A stretch of DNA of 64,000 nt from Aureispira anguillae (GTDB taxonomy: Bacteria > Bacteroidota > Bacteroidia > Chitinophagales > Saprospiraceae). The position numbers and the translations under genes are program-made. Where the stretch lies: assembly GCF_026000115.1 (NCBI RefSeq), contig NZ_AP026867.1, positions 3,777,716 to 3,841,715 of the forward strand, given 5' to 3'. The notes under the pieces are model-generated. The model searched no databases. It was not told where the DNA came from and was given only the letters and a program-made list of their open reading frames with translations. Every line of letters begins with the position of its first letter. Positions within the stretch are counted from its first letter, which is position 1. This document shows positions 17,341 to 25,547 of the stretch, piece by piece.

Positions 17341-17871
17341 ATGAATCTTATTATTCGACAAGAGGTAGAGTCTGATTATGCATCTGTTTTTGCTTTAATT
17401 CAAGAAGCATTTGCTGACGAAGTATACAGCGATCACCGTGAACAATTTCTTGTTGCCAACTTACGAAAATCGAAGGCTTTCATCCCTGAATTATCATTGG
17501 TTGCAACGATTGGCGGTGAACTAGCTGGGCACATTCTTTTGACTAAAATTGAAATAAAAAATGCCATCAATACGTATGGCTCTTTGGCATTGGCACCAGT
17601 CTCTGTCCTGCCTAAATTCCAAGGTCAAGGCATAGGAGGAGAACTGATAAAAGAAGCGCACAAAAAAGCAAAGGTGCTAGGTTTTAAATCCATTATTTTA
17701 TTAGGACACAAAGATTATTATCCTCGATTTGGTTATCAGCCAACTGCAAAATTTGGTATAAAACTGCCGTTTGATGCCCCTAAAGAAAATTGCATGGTCA
17801 TCGAATTGGTTGCCAATGGACTAGAAGGCGTCAATGGAATGGTTGAATACCCCAAAGAGTTTTACCATTAA
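17341..17871 (+). CDS. GNAT-family N-acetyltransferase (YhbS-like)
   Basis: Acetyl-CoA-dependent acyltransferase of the GNAT fold. The ATG at 17341 (MNLIIRQEVESDYASVFALI) gives 176 residues and starts exactly at the first GNAT strand. An upstream in-frame ATG would add 24 residues without homology to the fold. Motif A is VLPKFQGQGIGGELIKEA, carrying the pyrophosphate-binding QGxGxG loop. The preceding strand ALAPVSVLP and the following IILLGHKDYYPRFGYQP are hallmarks of the YhbS subgroup. The acceptor substrate is unknown. The gene converges on the DUF3570 gene with 38 bases between. Confidence 0.9.
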   Translation: MNLIIRQEVESDYASVFALIQEAFADEVYSDHREQFLVANLRKSKAFIPELSLVATIGGELAGHILLTKIEIKNAINTYGSLALAPVSVLPKFQGQGIGGELIKEAHKKAKVLGFKSIILLGHKDYYPRFGYQPTAKFGIKLPFDAPKENCMVIELVANGLEGVNGMVEYPKEFYH

Positions 17872-17909
17872 TACTACATCAATCAAATTTTAACAACAAA
17901 TGCTAATAA

Positions 17910-19106
17910 TTATTTCTTCACCCCCATTTGCAAACTAATCATGTGTGCAGACAAGCCATCTGTGCGGTACAAAAAGGCATAACGAATCACAATATTGTTA
18001 ACGTATAGTTTTGATTTTTTCCCCAATCTAAAATCGGGAAACCATCCTATTCCCAACCCAGCTTTGAACGTTCCCAGTGTGGAGAAATCATAATCGGAGG
18101 TATAAAATAAAGCCGAACTTAAGTGTTCTTTGTAAGGAGCAAAATAAGGCGATCCCGTTTGGTAATAAGCCCTAACAAAGGGATAAAAAGACCACTTATT
18201 ATTAGGTTTTATTGCGGTCTGTAGATTGATAGTATGCGCAAAAATGCCAAAATTGTCCCAGTAGATGCGATAAGAAGGTTGCCAAACAATGGATTTGCCC
18301 ATGAACCAATTTGCTGCAATACTCAAGGGCAAACGAATGCGTTGCTGTGGCAAATTTTCGACCTTTCTTATATTACTGTCACTAAAATAAACTCTGTGAA
18401 ATGGCGTAGAAAGCAAGCCCTCTTGATAAGTTGCCCCCAATGATACATTTACCCGCAAACGTCGATTAATGTCTTGTCGAAAATTAATATTAAAATTATA
18501 AGAGTTTCGATGATAAATATCAAACCAATCTATATGCCTCAATTCGGCAGGATAGATCAATTGAGTTGGTTTATTGCCTTGTGCCTTGCTCAATCGCCCC
18601 CAACGCAAATCGTCAAAAAAGAAATCGAAAGCCCAAGCAATAGAACTTGTTTTCTTTGGGCTAGTCCATCCTCCCCACGTACTAATTCCATTTGACCAAT
18701 AATCCGATTCAATACTCCATAGATAAGCCAGCCCCAATCTGATGTTCTGTTTTTTGAAATGGTATTGATAACCCGCCTTCGCATGAACATGATTATCGTG
18801 CCCTGAAGCAGAAGATTTGATAAAATCAATTTTGTCTGTAGAAGGCGATGCAATAACATCAACCCCCGCATTAAAAATAATCAGGCTAGCATCAATTCCA
18901 TAAGCAATATTAGCTCCAGTATGGTATACTTGCAAGTGTTCATCCCCTTCCCCACCTGTTACCGCAGAGTGCGTTCCTTCTTGATTATAAAAGGAAAAAA
19001 AAGTTGTTACCTCTAAGGTTGTCAACGATTTTTTTTGAAAACTGCTATCTTCTGATTGAGCCAGACCAAATTGGGCGAACAACAATAGTATTAAAGTCCA
19101 TTTCAT
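17910..19106 (-). CDS. DUF3570 family outer-membrane beta-barrel protein
   Basis: 398 residues from the ATG at 19106, which opens directly with a signal peptide (MKWTLILLLFAQFGLAQ); a longer reading from 19202 would place odd poly-Val sequence before it. The mature part is alternating beta strands with many Tyr/Trp/Phe, aromatic strand ends and short turns (RRLRVNVSLGATYQEG, YPFVRAYYQTG, NNIVIRYAFLYR), ending near LQMGVKK, which fits an outer-membrane barrel. The pattern matches the DUF3570 family. It is the third gene of the Trx-ApbE/DUF4266/DUF3570 operon, 13 bases after DUF4266. That conserved company suggests a role in an extracytosolic flavin or redox system. Confidence 0.82.
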   Translation of the reverse strand: MKWTLILLLFAQFGLAQSEDSSFQKKSLTTLEVTTFFSFYNQEGTHSAVTGGEGDEHLQVYHTGANIAYGIDASLIIFNAGVDVIASPSTDKIDFIKSSASGHDNHVHAKAGYQYHFKKQNIRLGLAYLWSIESDYWSNGISTWGGWTSPKKTSSIAWAFDFFFDDLRWGRLSKAQGNKPTQLIYPAELRHIDWFDIYHRNSYNFNINFRQDINRRLRVNVSLGATYQEGLLSTPFHRVYFSDSNIRKVENLPQQRIRLPLSIAANWFMGKSIVWQPSYRIYWDNFGIFAHTINLQTAIKPNNKWSFYPFVRAYYQTGSPYFAPYKEHLSSALFYTSDYDFSTLGTFKAGLGIGWFPDFRLGKKSKLYVNNIVIRYAFLYRTDGLSAHMISLQMGVKK

Positions 19107-19119
19107 TTTTTCAAAAGGT

Positions 19120-19362
19120 TTAATTACAACCACAACTACCACTGCTTTTGCCCATACCTCCTCCTGCTGCTCCCTCTCGATAAGCGTGAACATTTTGCTC
19201 AAATTTTTCAGGCAAATTTTGCTTAAATTGCATATCTCGATCTTCTAAATAGGCTCTTTGATAAGGTTTAACTACCGTGCAAGCACCTGTCATGAGTAGC
19301 ATAAAAATACAAGCCAATAAATGTAAGCAAACGAATAGATTAGTTCTTAATTTCCAAATCAT
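19120..19362 (-). CDS. DUF4266 small lipoprotein with Gly/Cys-rich tail
   Basis: 80 residues from the ATG at 19362 (MIWKLRTNLFVCLHLL). A hydrophobic signal ends in MTGAC with lipid-anchor Cys28. Then comes the DUF4266 signature VVKPYQRAYLEDRDMQF and a C-terminal YREGAAGGGMGKSSGSCGCN, a glycine-rich tail with Cys77 and Cys79. Its start overlaps the 3' end of the Trx-ApbE gene by 23 bases, so translation is likely coupled. The invariant Gly/Ser/Cys tail looks like a modification or metal site, but no canonical ApbE flavinylation motif (D-x-x-[TS]-G-A-[TS]) is present. The function is unknown. Confidence 0.85.
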   Translation of the reverse strand: MIWKLRTNLFVCLHLLACIFMLLMTGACTVVKPYQRAYLEDRDMQFKQNLPEKFEQNVHAYREGAAGGGMGKSSGSCGCN

Positions 19363-20689
19363 TTGAATAATGTATATTTTGATTGCGATCAATAATAACA
19401 CAATGTGTTTTGGGCATTTGGTTAATCAAATCCAAGCCGATTTCTGTCCCCAAAACTAAAATGCTAGTGGCTAGTGCATCTGCTACTTCTGTAAATTCGC
19501 TAATTACCGTTGCCGATTGTATCCCCTCTACTGGAAACCCTGTTTTTGGGTTAATAATATGGCTATAAATGGTATTTTGATATTCAAAATTTTTCTCTGA
19601 AGTCCCAGAGGTAACTACCGCAAAATTCTCAACAGGTAACCATTGAACAATTTCGTCTTTATTGCTTGGGCTTGCAATGCCTACTCGCCAAGCACTGCCG
19701 TCCAATCGATTGCCTTGTGCATAAATATCACCACTCGAATTAATCACAAAATTCTCTATTCCCTTTTTTAATAATAATTGTTTAATTTGATCCACAGCAT
19801 AACCTTGCCCAATTCCTCCTAAACCAATTTTAGTATTGGAGGGCAATTGAACCCGATTGTCGGGTAACAATAATACCTGGCGATAATCTACATATTGCGC
19901 TAAATCTTGAATTTTTGCAGAATCAAAAGGAAAAACCTGCGTTTTATCAAATTTCCAATATTCATAATAAGCTAAAAAAGTAATATCAAACGCTCCTTGT
20001 GTGAGTTCACTGAGCATCAAACTACGCTGCAACAGTTGATACACTTCCGCTTGAACAGTCACTGCATCCTGCCCCGCCGATTGATTGATTCGACTAATAT
20101 CTGAACTTGGAATCCATTCTGAAATTAGTTGTTCTATCCGCTTTCCCTCTGCAATACAATCGTTAATTAACTGCCAAGTTTCGGTTTCTCTTTGGGTAGG
20201 TGCCACCAAAATAAACTCGAAAAAGCTGCCCATCAAAGGTACTTTTTTTCGGTATTCCTTATAGGTTGTTTTGGCAGGAAGTACTGCCTCTATTTCTTTT
20301 TTAAATTGATCGACGGATTGCCCTGTATAACCTAATTTAGTTATTTTTTTAAATTCAGTATTTAATAAAACTAAGCTGGGAAACTCACCATTAGGATTAA
20401 ACTGTTCAGCCAATCGCTCATTTTGTTGAATCGTTTTGGCAGTCAATGGAAGACGTTGTGGAAAATCACATTTTAAAACAACTAATTTTTCTTGAATATA
20501 CGTCTTAAAATCATCGTTTTGTAATATATTTTTGTCAAAACGAATGCAGGGCTGACACCAATCAGAACCAGAAAAAACCAACAAAATAGGCTTTTCTCCT
20601 TCTTTTGCTAATTGGATTGCTTCTGTTTCATCGGTTGTTATTTGCGCAGATAGTAAAAAGGGGAATAAAAGAAAAAATAAAAGGTGCAT
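19340..20689 (-). CDS. Secreted thioredoxin-ApbE fusion (FAD:protein FMN transferase)
   Basis: 449 residues. A signal peptide (MHLLFFLLFPFLLSAQ) is followed by a thioredoxin-fold domain (about 17-140) with active site WCQPC (Cys45 and Cys48), then an ApbE domain (about 152-449). ApbE enzymes transfer FMN from FAD to Ser/Thr of exported proteins. Landmarks are ISEWIPSSDISRIN, TQGAFDITF, the GLGGIGQGYAVDQI loop, INSSGDIYAQG, and IINPKTGFP with metal-binding surroundings. Fusion of a disulfide-active domain to a flavin transferase hints that the target needs both reduced Cys and FMN. It leads the operon with DUF4266 and DUF3570, behind a TATCTTTG promoter. All ApbE landmarks are present. Confidence 0.9.
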   Translation of the reverse strand: MHLLFFLLFPFLLSAQITTDETEAIQLAKEGEKPILLVFSGSDWCQPCIRFDKNILQNDDFKTYIQEKLVVLKCDFPQRLPLTAKTIQQNERLAEQFNPNGEFPSLVLLNTEFKKITKLGYTGQSVDQFKKEIEAVLPAKTTYKEYRKKVPLMGSFFEFILVAPTQRETETWQLINDCIAEGKRIEQLISEWIPSSDISRINQSAGQDAVTVQAEVYQLLQRSLMLSELTQGAFDITFLAYYEYWKFDKTQVFPFDSAKIQDLAQYVDYRQVLLLPDNRVQLPSNTKIGLGGIGQGYAVDQIKQLLLKKGIENFVINSSGDIYAQGNRLDGSAWRVGIASPSNKDEIVQWLPVENFAVVTSGTSEKNFEYQNTIYSHIINPKTGFPVEGIQSATVISEFTEVADALATSILVLGTEIGLDLINQMPKTHCVIIDRNQNIHYSNDLEIKN

Positions 20690-20720
20690 AATTATTTTAA
20701 TTAAATAAGGGTTATAACAA

Positions 20721-20728
20721 CAAAGATA
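20721..20728 (-). promoter_or_regulatory. Candidate -7 element of the Trx-ApbE operon
   Basis: TATCTTTG on the minus strand matches TAnnTTTG and ends 32 bases before the start at 20689. No convincing -33 element was seen. Confidence 0.5.
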
Positions 20729-20965
20729 TTCTATCTATCATAAGATGCCATATTTATTATGTTAAGGTTTATGAAGATAGCTTCACAAAAAGACTAAAAC
20801 CTTTGATAATGAAGCTCCTAATTTTTTAGCTATTAAGCAGCACTTTCATTTCTCAAACTAAAATCCATGAAGAGTTCTCTAGTGTTCCATTTTGGGCAAG
20901 CTTTTTTGTATTTTTATCGTTCTAATCATTAAATTTAATTGGCAATATAAAGTATACGATAACGT

Positions 20966-21736
20966 ATGAATCCAATAGAAAATATACAGCAACAAATAGC
21001 ACCTTTCAGACAACAACTTATCCATCATGAATTATACCAAGCACTAAAAAGCATTGATGATATCAAATTATTTATGGAAGATCATGTCTTTGCTGTTTGG
21101 GATTTTATGTCTTTACTAAAATCATTGCAACAACATTTAACTTGTTTGAATACCCCTTGGCTTCCTAATAAAAATTCTGCATTGACTAGATTTATCAATG
21201 AGATTGTATTGGGCGAAGAAAGTGATTTAAATGAAGTAGGAATTCCTAAAAGTCATTTTGACATGTACCTTGAAGCAATGGAACAAATAGGAGCTAATAC
21301 GGATTGTATTCAGCAGTTTATACACTTAATTCGTCAACAAAACGCTGTTTCAACTGCTGCCGACCAATTAAACGTCAAATCATCCGTTAAAGATTTTATT
21401 AATTTTACCTTTAACACCATTGCCTCCAATAAGCCACACCTCATTGCTTCTGCCTTTACCTTTGGTCGTGAAGATCTAATTCCCGATATGTTTTTGGAAA
21501 TTATAAAAAAGGCCGAAAATAAAGATGATGCCGTTTCTTATCACAAATTAACCTATTATCTACAGAGACATATCGAACTGGATGGAGATGAGCATGGACC
21601 GCTTTCGCTCAAAATGATCTCAGAACTCTGTGGGCAAGACAATAAAAAATGGGAAGAAGTAACAATTGTGGCGATTCAAGCATTAAAACAACGAATTGCA
21701 CTATGGGATGGCATTTATCAAGCAATCTCTCAGTAA
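20966..21736 (+). CDS. DUF3050 (heme oxygenase-like fold) protein
   Basis: 256 residues, cytosolic, all-helical. It matches DUF3050: [29 protein letters not shown] near the start (with a His and a Trp facing the same side), [35 protein letters not shown], and [15 protein letters not shown] near the end. DUF3050 belongs to the heme-oxygenase-like structural group. The conserved His and Glu residues ([18 protein letters not shown]) could be metal ligands, as in the diiron members of that group. No activity is established for this protein. It is a single-gene unit; a 25-bp hairpin element follows it. Confidence 0.82.
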   Translation: MNPIENIQQQIAPFRQQLIHHELYQALKSIDDIKLFMEDHVFAVWDFMSLLKSLQQHLTCLNTPWLPNKNSALTRFINEIVLGEESDLNEVGIPKSHFDMYLEAMEQIGANTDCIQQFIHLIRQQNAVSTAADQLNVKSSVKDFINFTFNTIASNKPHLIASAFTFGREDLIPDMFLEIIKKAENKDDAVSYHKLTYYLQRHIELDGDEHGPLSLKMISELCGQDNKKWEEVTIVAIQALKQRIALWDGIYQAISQ

Positions 21737-21808
21737 ATAAAACCTGCTTGGTAAATAAACCGTATGCAATAGAAACTCCTTAACCTGTTTTTTACCTTTG
21801 GGTATATC

Positions 21809-21866
21809 GTCGCATGAATCTTAAGCAAAATAACGCCCTCATTATTTTGCTTAAGATTCATGCGAC
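21809..21866. repeat. 25-bp perfect hairpin element
   Basis: Arms 21809-21833 and 21842-21866 are perfectly complementary around an 8-base loop (CGCCCTCA). Outside, TGTTTTTTAC upstream and GTAAAAAACCA downstream are also nearly complementary, extending the structure with an unpaired bulge. It sits between the DUF3050 and LysM genes (both plus). It may terminate DUF3050, but the stem is longer than normal and no clean T run follows. Confidence 0.85.
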
Positions 21867-21944
21867 AGTAAAAAACCATTAAATCCCTTAAAAATTGGCA
21901 CTTATAGAAACGCCCCCATCCTTCTATGAACAAAACCAATAACA

Positions 21945-23243
21945 ATGATTAAATCCATATTAATTACACTGTCCTTTATTTTTTTTTCAATTCTAGGGCT
22001 TGCGCAAGCACTTACTCCCTATTTTAATTACACCGTTACCAATGATGACCATAGCCTTTGGAATATTAGCCAAAAACATGGTGTTTCTATTAATGAGCTA
22101 AAGGCATTGAATCAAAAAAAAGATAATCAGATTCAAACTGGAGAAATTCTAAAAATTCCCAAACAAACTCCTAAAGATCCCGATTTTGTCATTCATACCG
22201 TACAAAAAAAAGACAAAAACCTATACCAAATTGGACTAAAATATAAAATTTCGGTAGAAGAATTGATGGCGTTAAATCATAAGAAAAGCACTATTATTAG
22301 GGCAGGCGAAAAGCTAAAAATCCCAAAAAATGGTAAGTACATTGTCCATGTCGTTTCTAACAGTGACAAAAGCCTTTGGGGAATTTGTCAAATCTATGAT
22401 GTTGAGGTAGAAGCAGTCAAAAAAGCCAACCATAAAAAAAATAATCAAATCCGCAGAGGCGACCATTTAACCATTCCCAAAGAACAACAAATAGCTGTTA
22501 GTCGTCATTCGCAAGAAGAAGTTCCCCCTATTAATGGAAATATAGAGGGTATAAAAGCAGCTTATGATTTTGAGGCCAATAAATGGCGTTTTCCTTATCA
22601 CGATCGCAAAACCTTACAGATTTTTCCTAGCATAAAAACAGGGTTCACCAATTACCACCAATTGAGTCCCGTTGAATATGCTGCTTTTTTTCAGAATTCA
22701 AAAGATTATGCCCCAAACAAAGAGCAAAAACTACGGTATTTTTATTCCATTGAACGCCCCTTTAGCAAAAGTTTAGATGGTGAACATCCCCGTTATTTGA
22801 CGCTTAGAGAAAAAGAACTCTTGGAAGTAAAAAATGGTTACACCTATGATTTTATAACACTGATTGAAGTAGATTCGGTCAACCATTCATTCAAGATTTT
22901 ACCTATTTTTTTAGTACGAGACGCATTTGGTCGTGTCGCCAAAAACACTGAAAAAGGTAGTTTCGCTTGTTGTGCTGATCCCTTTCCATTAGCAACTTAT
23001 CAAAAAACTGATGCACAGGAAATTACTAGTTACTCTACCCTATTAACGCCTTCTATTATTCGATACACCAAGGTTATAAAAACTTTTGAAAAAGAGCAAA
23101 TTATACGCTGCGATTCTTCCATTCTTATCTTACAATTAAAAACGGATTCGGTTCCTCATCCCATTGATTCTGCTAGATACATCAATAACAAAAAAACGCA
23201 GCGTTTTAGCAATGTTAAACGCCGTCAAGAATTGGGGTATTAA
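21945..23243 (+). CDS. Secreted triple-LysM protein
   Basis: 432 residues with a signal peptide (ILITLSFIFFSILGLAQA). Three consecutive LysM repeats lie at about 29-73, 82-128 and 132-179, each with the (Y/H)TV...D.SLW.I...Y...V..L...N......I..G..L.IPK pattern. LysM binds N-acetylglucosamine chains of peptidoglycan. The remaining 250 residues carry no family I know: a beta-rich domain with RYFYSIERPFSKSLDG, LLEVKNGYTYDFITLIEVD and an ACCADPFP segment with paired Cys, ending in a basic tail. Probably a periplasmic or wall-associated protein. It is followed after 137 bases by a TPR protein on the same strand. Confidence 0.82.
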   Translation: MIKSILITLSFIFFSILGLAQALTPYFNYTVTNDDHSLWNISQKHGVSINELKALNQKKDNQIQTGEILKIPKQTPKDPDFVIHTVQKKDKNLYQIGLKYKISVEELMALNHKKSTIIRAGEKLKIPKNGKYIVHVVSNSDKSLWGICQIYDVEVEAVKKANHKKNNQIRRGDHLTIPKEQQIAVSRHSQEEVPPINGNIEGIKAAYDFEANKWRFPYHDRKTLQIFPSIKTGFTNYHQLSPVEYAAFFQNSKDYAPNKEQKLRYFYSIERPFSKSLDGEHPRYLTLREKELLEVKNGYTYDFITLIEVDSVNHSFKILPIFLVRDAFGRVAKNTEKGSFACCADPFPLATYQKTDAQEITSYSTLLTPSIIRYTKVIKTFEKEQIIRCDSSILILQLKTDSVPHPIDSARYINNKKTQRFSNVKRRQELGY

Positions 23244-23380
23244 ATTTCTTAGTGATAAAGTTGTTTAAGAAATGTTAAAATTCGACCGATCTAATTCTGA
23301 AAATCAAGTTTATTTATACATAATCAAGCTCTTTTTTTATCTTGTAGAACGTCTTCCATGTTCCTTAAGTAATACAAAAA

Positions 23381-24427
23381 ATGAGAGTTTCTGTTTTTAT
23401 CCTATTTCTGAACAGCATTATTATTGCTCCCGTACTTGCTCATAACCTGTACAATATCACCCCGCAAAATAATAACGAAAATAGCCCAAGAAACATTCCC
23501 ACCATTACTTATACTTTTAATACATCATTTGCTCAACAATTTGTTGCACATTTTGACCTAAACCAGCCCAATAGTTACCCTTTTCAAGATTTATCTGATG
23601 CTGCTGTTTATTTAACACAATTAGGCGAAACAGAGAAAGCATTGGATATACTGCAATGGCTTCATCAACAACATCCGCAAGAATATAAAATTGCTGCTAA
23701 CTTAGGGGCTACTCATGAATTAAAAGGAGACTTAGATTCAGCAGAGCACTATATCCGAAAAGCACTAGATCTATCAACAGATAGTACTCAAAAGAGTGCG
23801 TGGGTAAATCTAAAAATTATAGCTGCTAAACGCTCTTTAAATAAGAACCCCAATTGGCTGCTAGAAAACAAAGTCTTAAATTTGAATTGGGACACTAGTT
23901 TTTATAACAATGGCTTAACTTTAAATGACAATAATCATCAACAAGATAGTCTTCGGCTTATGCGTTATAAGATCTACCAAAATCAATTTGATACACTCTG
24001 GCATATTGGTACACAAATGCAAAAACGCATTCCCTATCTTCAGACACCCAACTTATTGGTGGCTAATATCATGAAAGAATTAGCTGATTATTTTTCGATA
24101 ACCTTGTCCATTAAAGATGCTTTTATTGCCTATAAAATTGCTATTTATTACGATCCTAATGATCAACTTAATACTCTTGCTGCTTTAAATCAATTAATGC
24201 CTCATTTTAAAAAGTATGAGTTTGACGAAGCAATTTTTCAACAGAATTTCCACCCAGCATTAGCCTCTACTGAACTAGATAAAAAATATTTACCGCAATA
24301 TAGAGGTCAACCAAATATCAACACCAATAACCAAGCTATGTCTCCCTTATTTTGGCAAGCAGGTTTAGCCATTCTTATTTTAATCTTAATTGCTGGACGT
24401 ATTATTTGGCTCGACAGAAAGACATAA
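23381..24427 (+). CDS. Membrane-anchored TPR-repeat protein
   Basis: 348 residues: a signal peptide (MRVSVFILFLNSIIIAPVLA), then an exported domain. Two TPR-like helix pairs are clear at about 65-135 (DAAVYLTQLGETEKALDILQ and AANLGATHELKGDLDSAEHYIRKAL in part). A divergent helical segment follows, then one C-terminal membrane helix (QAGLAILILILIAGRIIW) and a short basic cytosolic tail. The topology is periplasmic TPR with a C-terminal anchor. It probably scaffolds protein contacts; partner unknown. It may be co-transcribed with the LysM gene (137-base gap, no terminator seen). Confidence 0.72.
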   Translation: MRVSVFILFLNSIIIAPVLAHNLYNITPQNNNENSPRNIPTITYTFNTSFAQQFVAHFDLNQPNSYPFQDLSDAAVYLTQLGETEKALDILQWLHQQHPQEYKIAANLGATHELKGDLDSAEHYIRKALDLSTDSTQKSAWVNLKIIAAKRSLNKNPNWLLENKVLNLNWDTSFYNNGLTLNDNNHQQDSLRLMRYKIYQNQFDTLWHIGTQMQKRIPYLQTPNLLVANIMKELADYFSITLSIKDAFIAYKIAIYYDPNDQLNTLAALNQLMPHFKKYEFDEAIFQQNFHPALASTELDKKYLPQYRGQPNINTNNQAMSPLFWQAGLAILILILIAGRIIWLDRKT

Positions 24428-24517
24428 ACATCGCTACCCAATTGGTAATCATAATGTTCCATAAAAATACAAAAACAAATTGTTTCAACAAAAGTGGCAT
24501 TTAAAACAAAAGTTTCA

Positions 24518-24525
24518 TATATTTG
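24518..24525 (+). promoter_or_regulatory. Candidate -7 element directly before the Rpn gene
   Basis: TATATTTG is an exact TAnnTTTG match ending four bases before the ATG at 24530. If used, the transcript would be leaderless or nearly so. It may also be chance in AT-rich DNA. Confidence 0.35.
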
Positions 24526-24529
24526 TAAT

Positions 24530-25453
24530 ATGAAAAAAACAAAAGAACTAATACGATTTGATTGGGCTATTAAAAAATTGCTAAGAAATAAGGCAAATTT
24601 TGATATTTTGGAAGGTTTCTTAAGTGAACTTTTGTCCGAAAATATTACCATCAAACAAATTTTAGAAAGCGAAAGTAATAAAGAAACAGAAAATGATAGG
24701 CATAATCGAGTTGACATATTAGTGGAGAACTCCAATGAAGAATTAGTGATTATTGAAGTTCAAAACAGTAAAGAATACGATTATTTTCATAGAATCTTAT
24801 ATGGTACTTCTAAAATTATTACGGAATATATTAATAGAGGGGAAGCTTATGCTAAAGTCAAGAAAATTATTTCTATTACCATCGCATACTTTGATCTAGG
24901 ACAGGGAAAAGATTATATTTATCATGGGACCCATCAATTTAAAGGGGTTCATTATGGTGATGTTCTAAATTTAGCAGAAAAGCAAAAAGATCTTTATCAA
25001 AAAGAAGAAGTTTATGAAATTTTTCCTGAATATTGGTTGCTAAAAGTAAGTAAATTTAATGATGCCGTTCAAGACAAATTAGACGAATGGATCTATTTCC
25101 TAAAAAATGGAAAAGTTCAAGAGGGGTTTACTGCTCAGGGGCTAGTAGAAGCTAAAGAAAAATTAGATGAAATGAAACTCTCCGACCAAGATCGAAGAGA
25201 ATATAACTATTTCTTAAAAAGGCTTAGAGATATTGCTAGTGAGCAACATACCAAAATGGCTGACGCAGAGGACTTATTAAAGAAAGGTCGAAAAGAGGGT
25301 CTTGAAAAGGGTCGAAAGGAAGGCATTGAAAAAACCCAACAGGACGCAATAATCGGCTTTTTTAAAATTGGAGTGAGTCCAAAAGATATTGCAGATGCAC
25401 TTAATTTATCGCTCCAAAAGGTTATCCAAACCATAGAAAACTATAAGAAGTAG
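24530..25453 (+). CDS. Rpn-family PD-(D/E)XK nuclease / putative transposase
   Basis: 307 residues from the ATG at 24530 (MKKTKELIRFDWAIKKLL). The Rpn (recombination-promoting nuclease, PDDEXK_2) signature is intact: RFDWAIKKLLRNKANFDILEGFL, and the catalytic core RVDILVE then VIIEVQNS, giving Asp62, Glu76 and Gln78 (ExQ variant). YFHRILYGTSKIITEYI and a KITIAYFDLG-like strand follow. The C-terminus has a charged coiled region with KKGRKEGLEKGRKEG repeats and a short helix-turn-helix-like end (GVSPKDIADALNLSLQKV). Rpn proteins are DNA endonucleases that raise recombination; they are often mis-called transposases. No IS ends are seen around it. It stands alone and ends at a very strong terminator. 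Confidence 0.9.
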   Translation: MKKTKELIRFDWAIKKLLRNKANFDILEGFLSELLSENITIKQILESESNKETENDRHNRVDILVENSNEELVIIEVQNSKEYDYFHRILYGTSKIITEYINRGEAYAKVKKIISITIAYFDLGQGKDYIYHGTHQFKGVHYGDVLNLAEKQKDLYQKEEVYEIFPEYWLLKVSKFNDAVQDKLDEWIYFLKNGKVQEGFTAQGLVEAKEKLDEMKLSDQDRREYNYFLKRLRDIASEQHTKMADAEDLLKKGRKEGLEKGRKEGIEKTQQDAIIGFFKIGVSPKDIADALNLSLQKVIQTIENYKK

Positions 25454-25486
25454 CAACAGCTCACTAGCCTTTATAGAAAAAACTTT

Positions 25487-25530
25487 ACATAAAAAAACAT
25501 TTGGCAATGAGACCAAATGTTTTTTTATGT
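25487..25530. terminator. 18-bp bidirectional terminator
   Basis: Perfect arms 25487-25504 and 25513-25530 around an 8-base loop, with A/T runs on both edges. It separates the convergent Rpn gene and the giant ATPase gene. Confidence 0.92.
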
Positions 25531-25547
25531 AGCACTAACAATTAAAA

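Noticed and set aside
19120-19362. ApbE flavinylation motif in DUF4266
   Set aside because: No D-x-x-[TS]-G-A-[TS] sequence exists in the protein; the only GA-C occurrence is the lipobox.
24530-25453. Insertion sequence around the 'transposase'-like Rpn gene
   Set aside because: No terminal inverted repeats or target duplications were seen at the gene borders. Rpn proteins are often mislabelled transposases.
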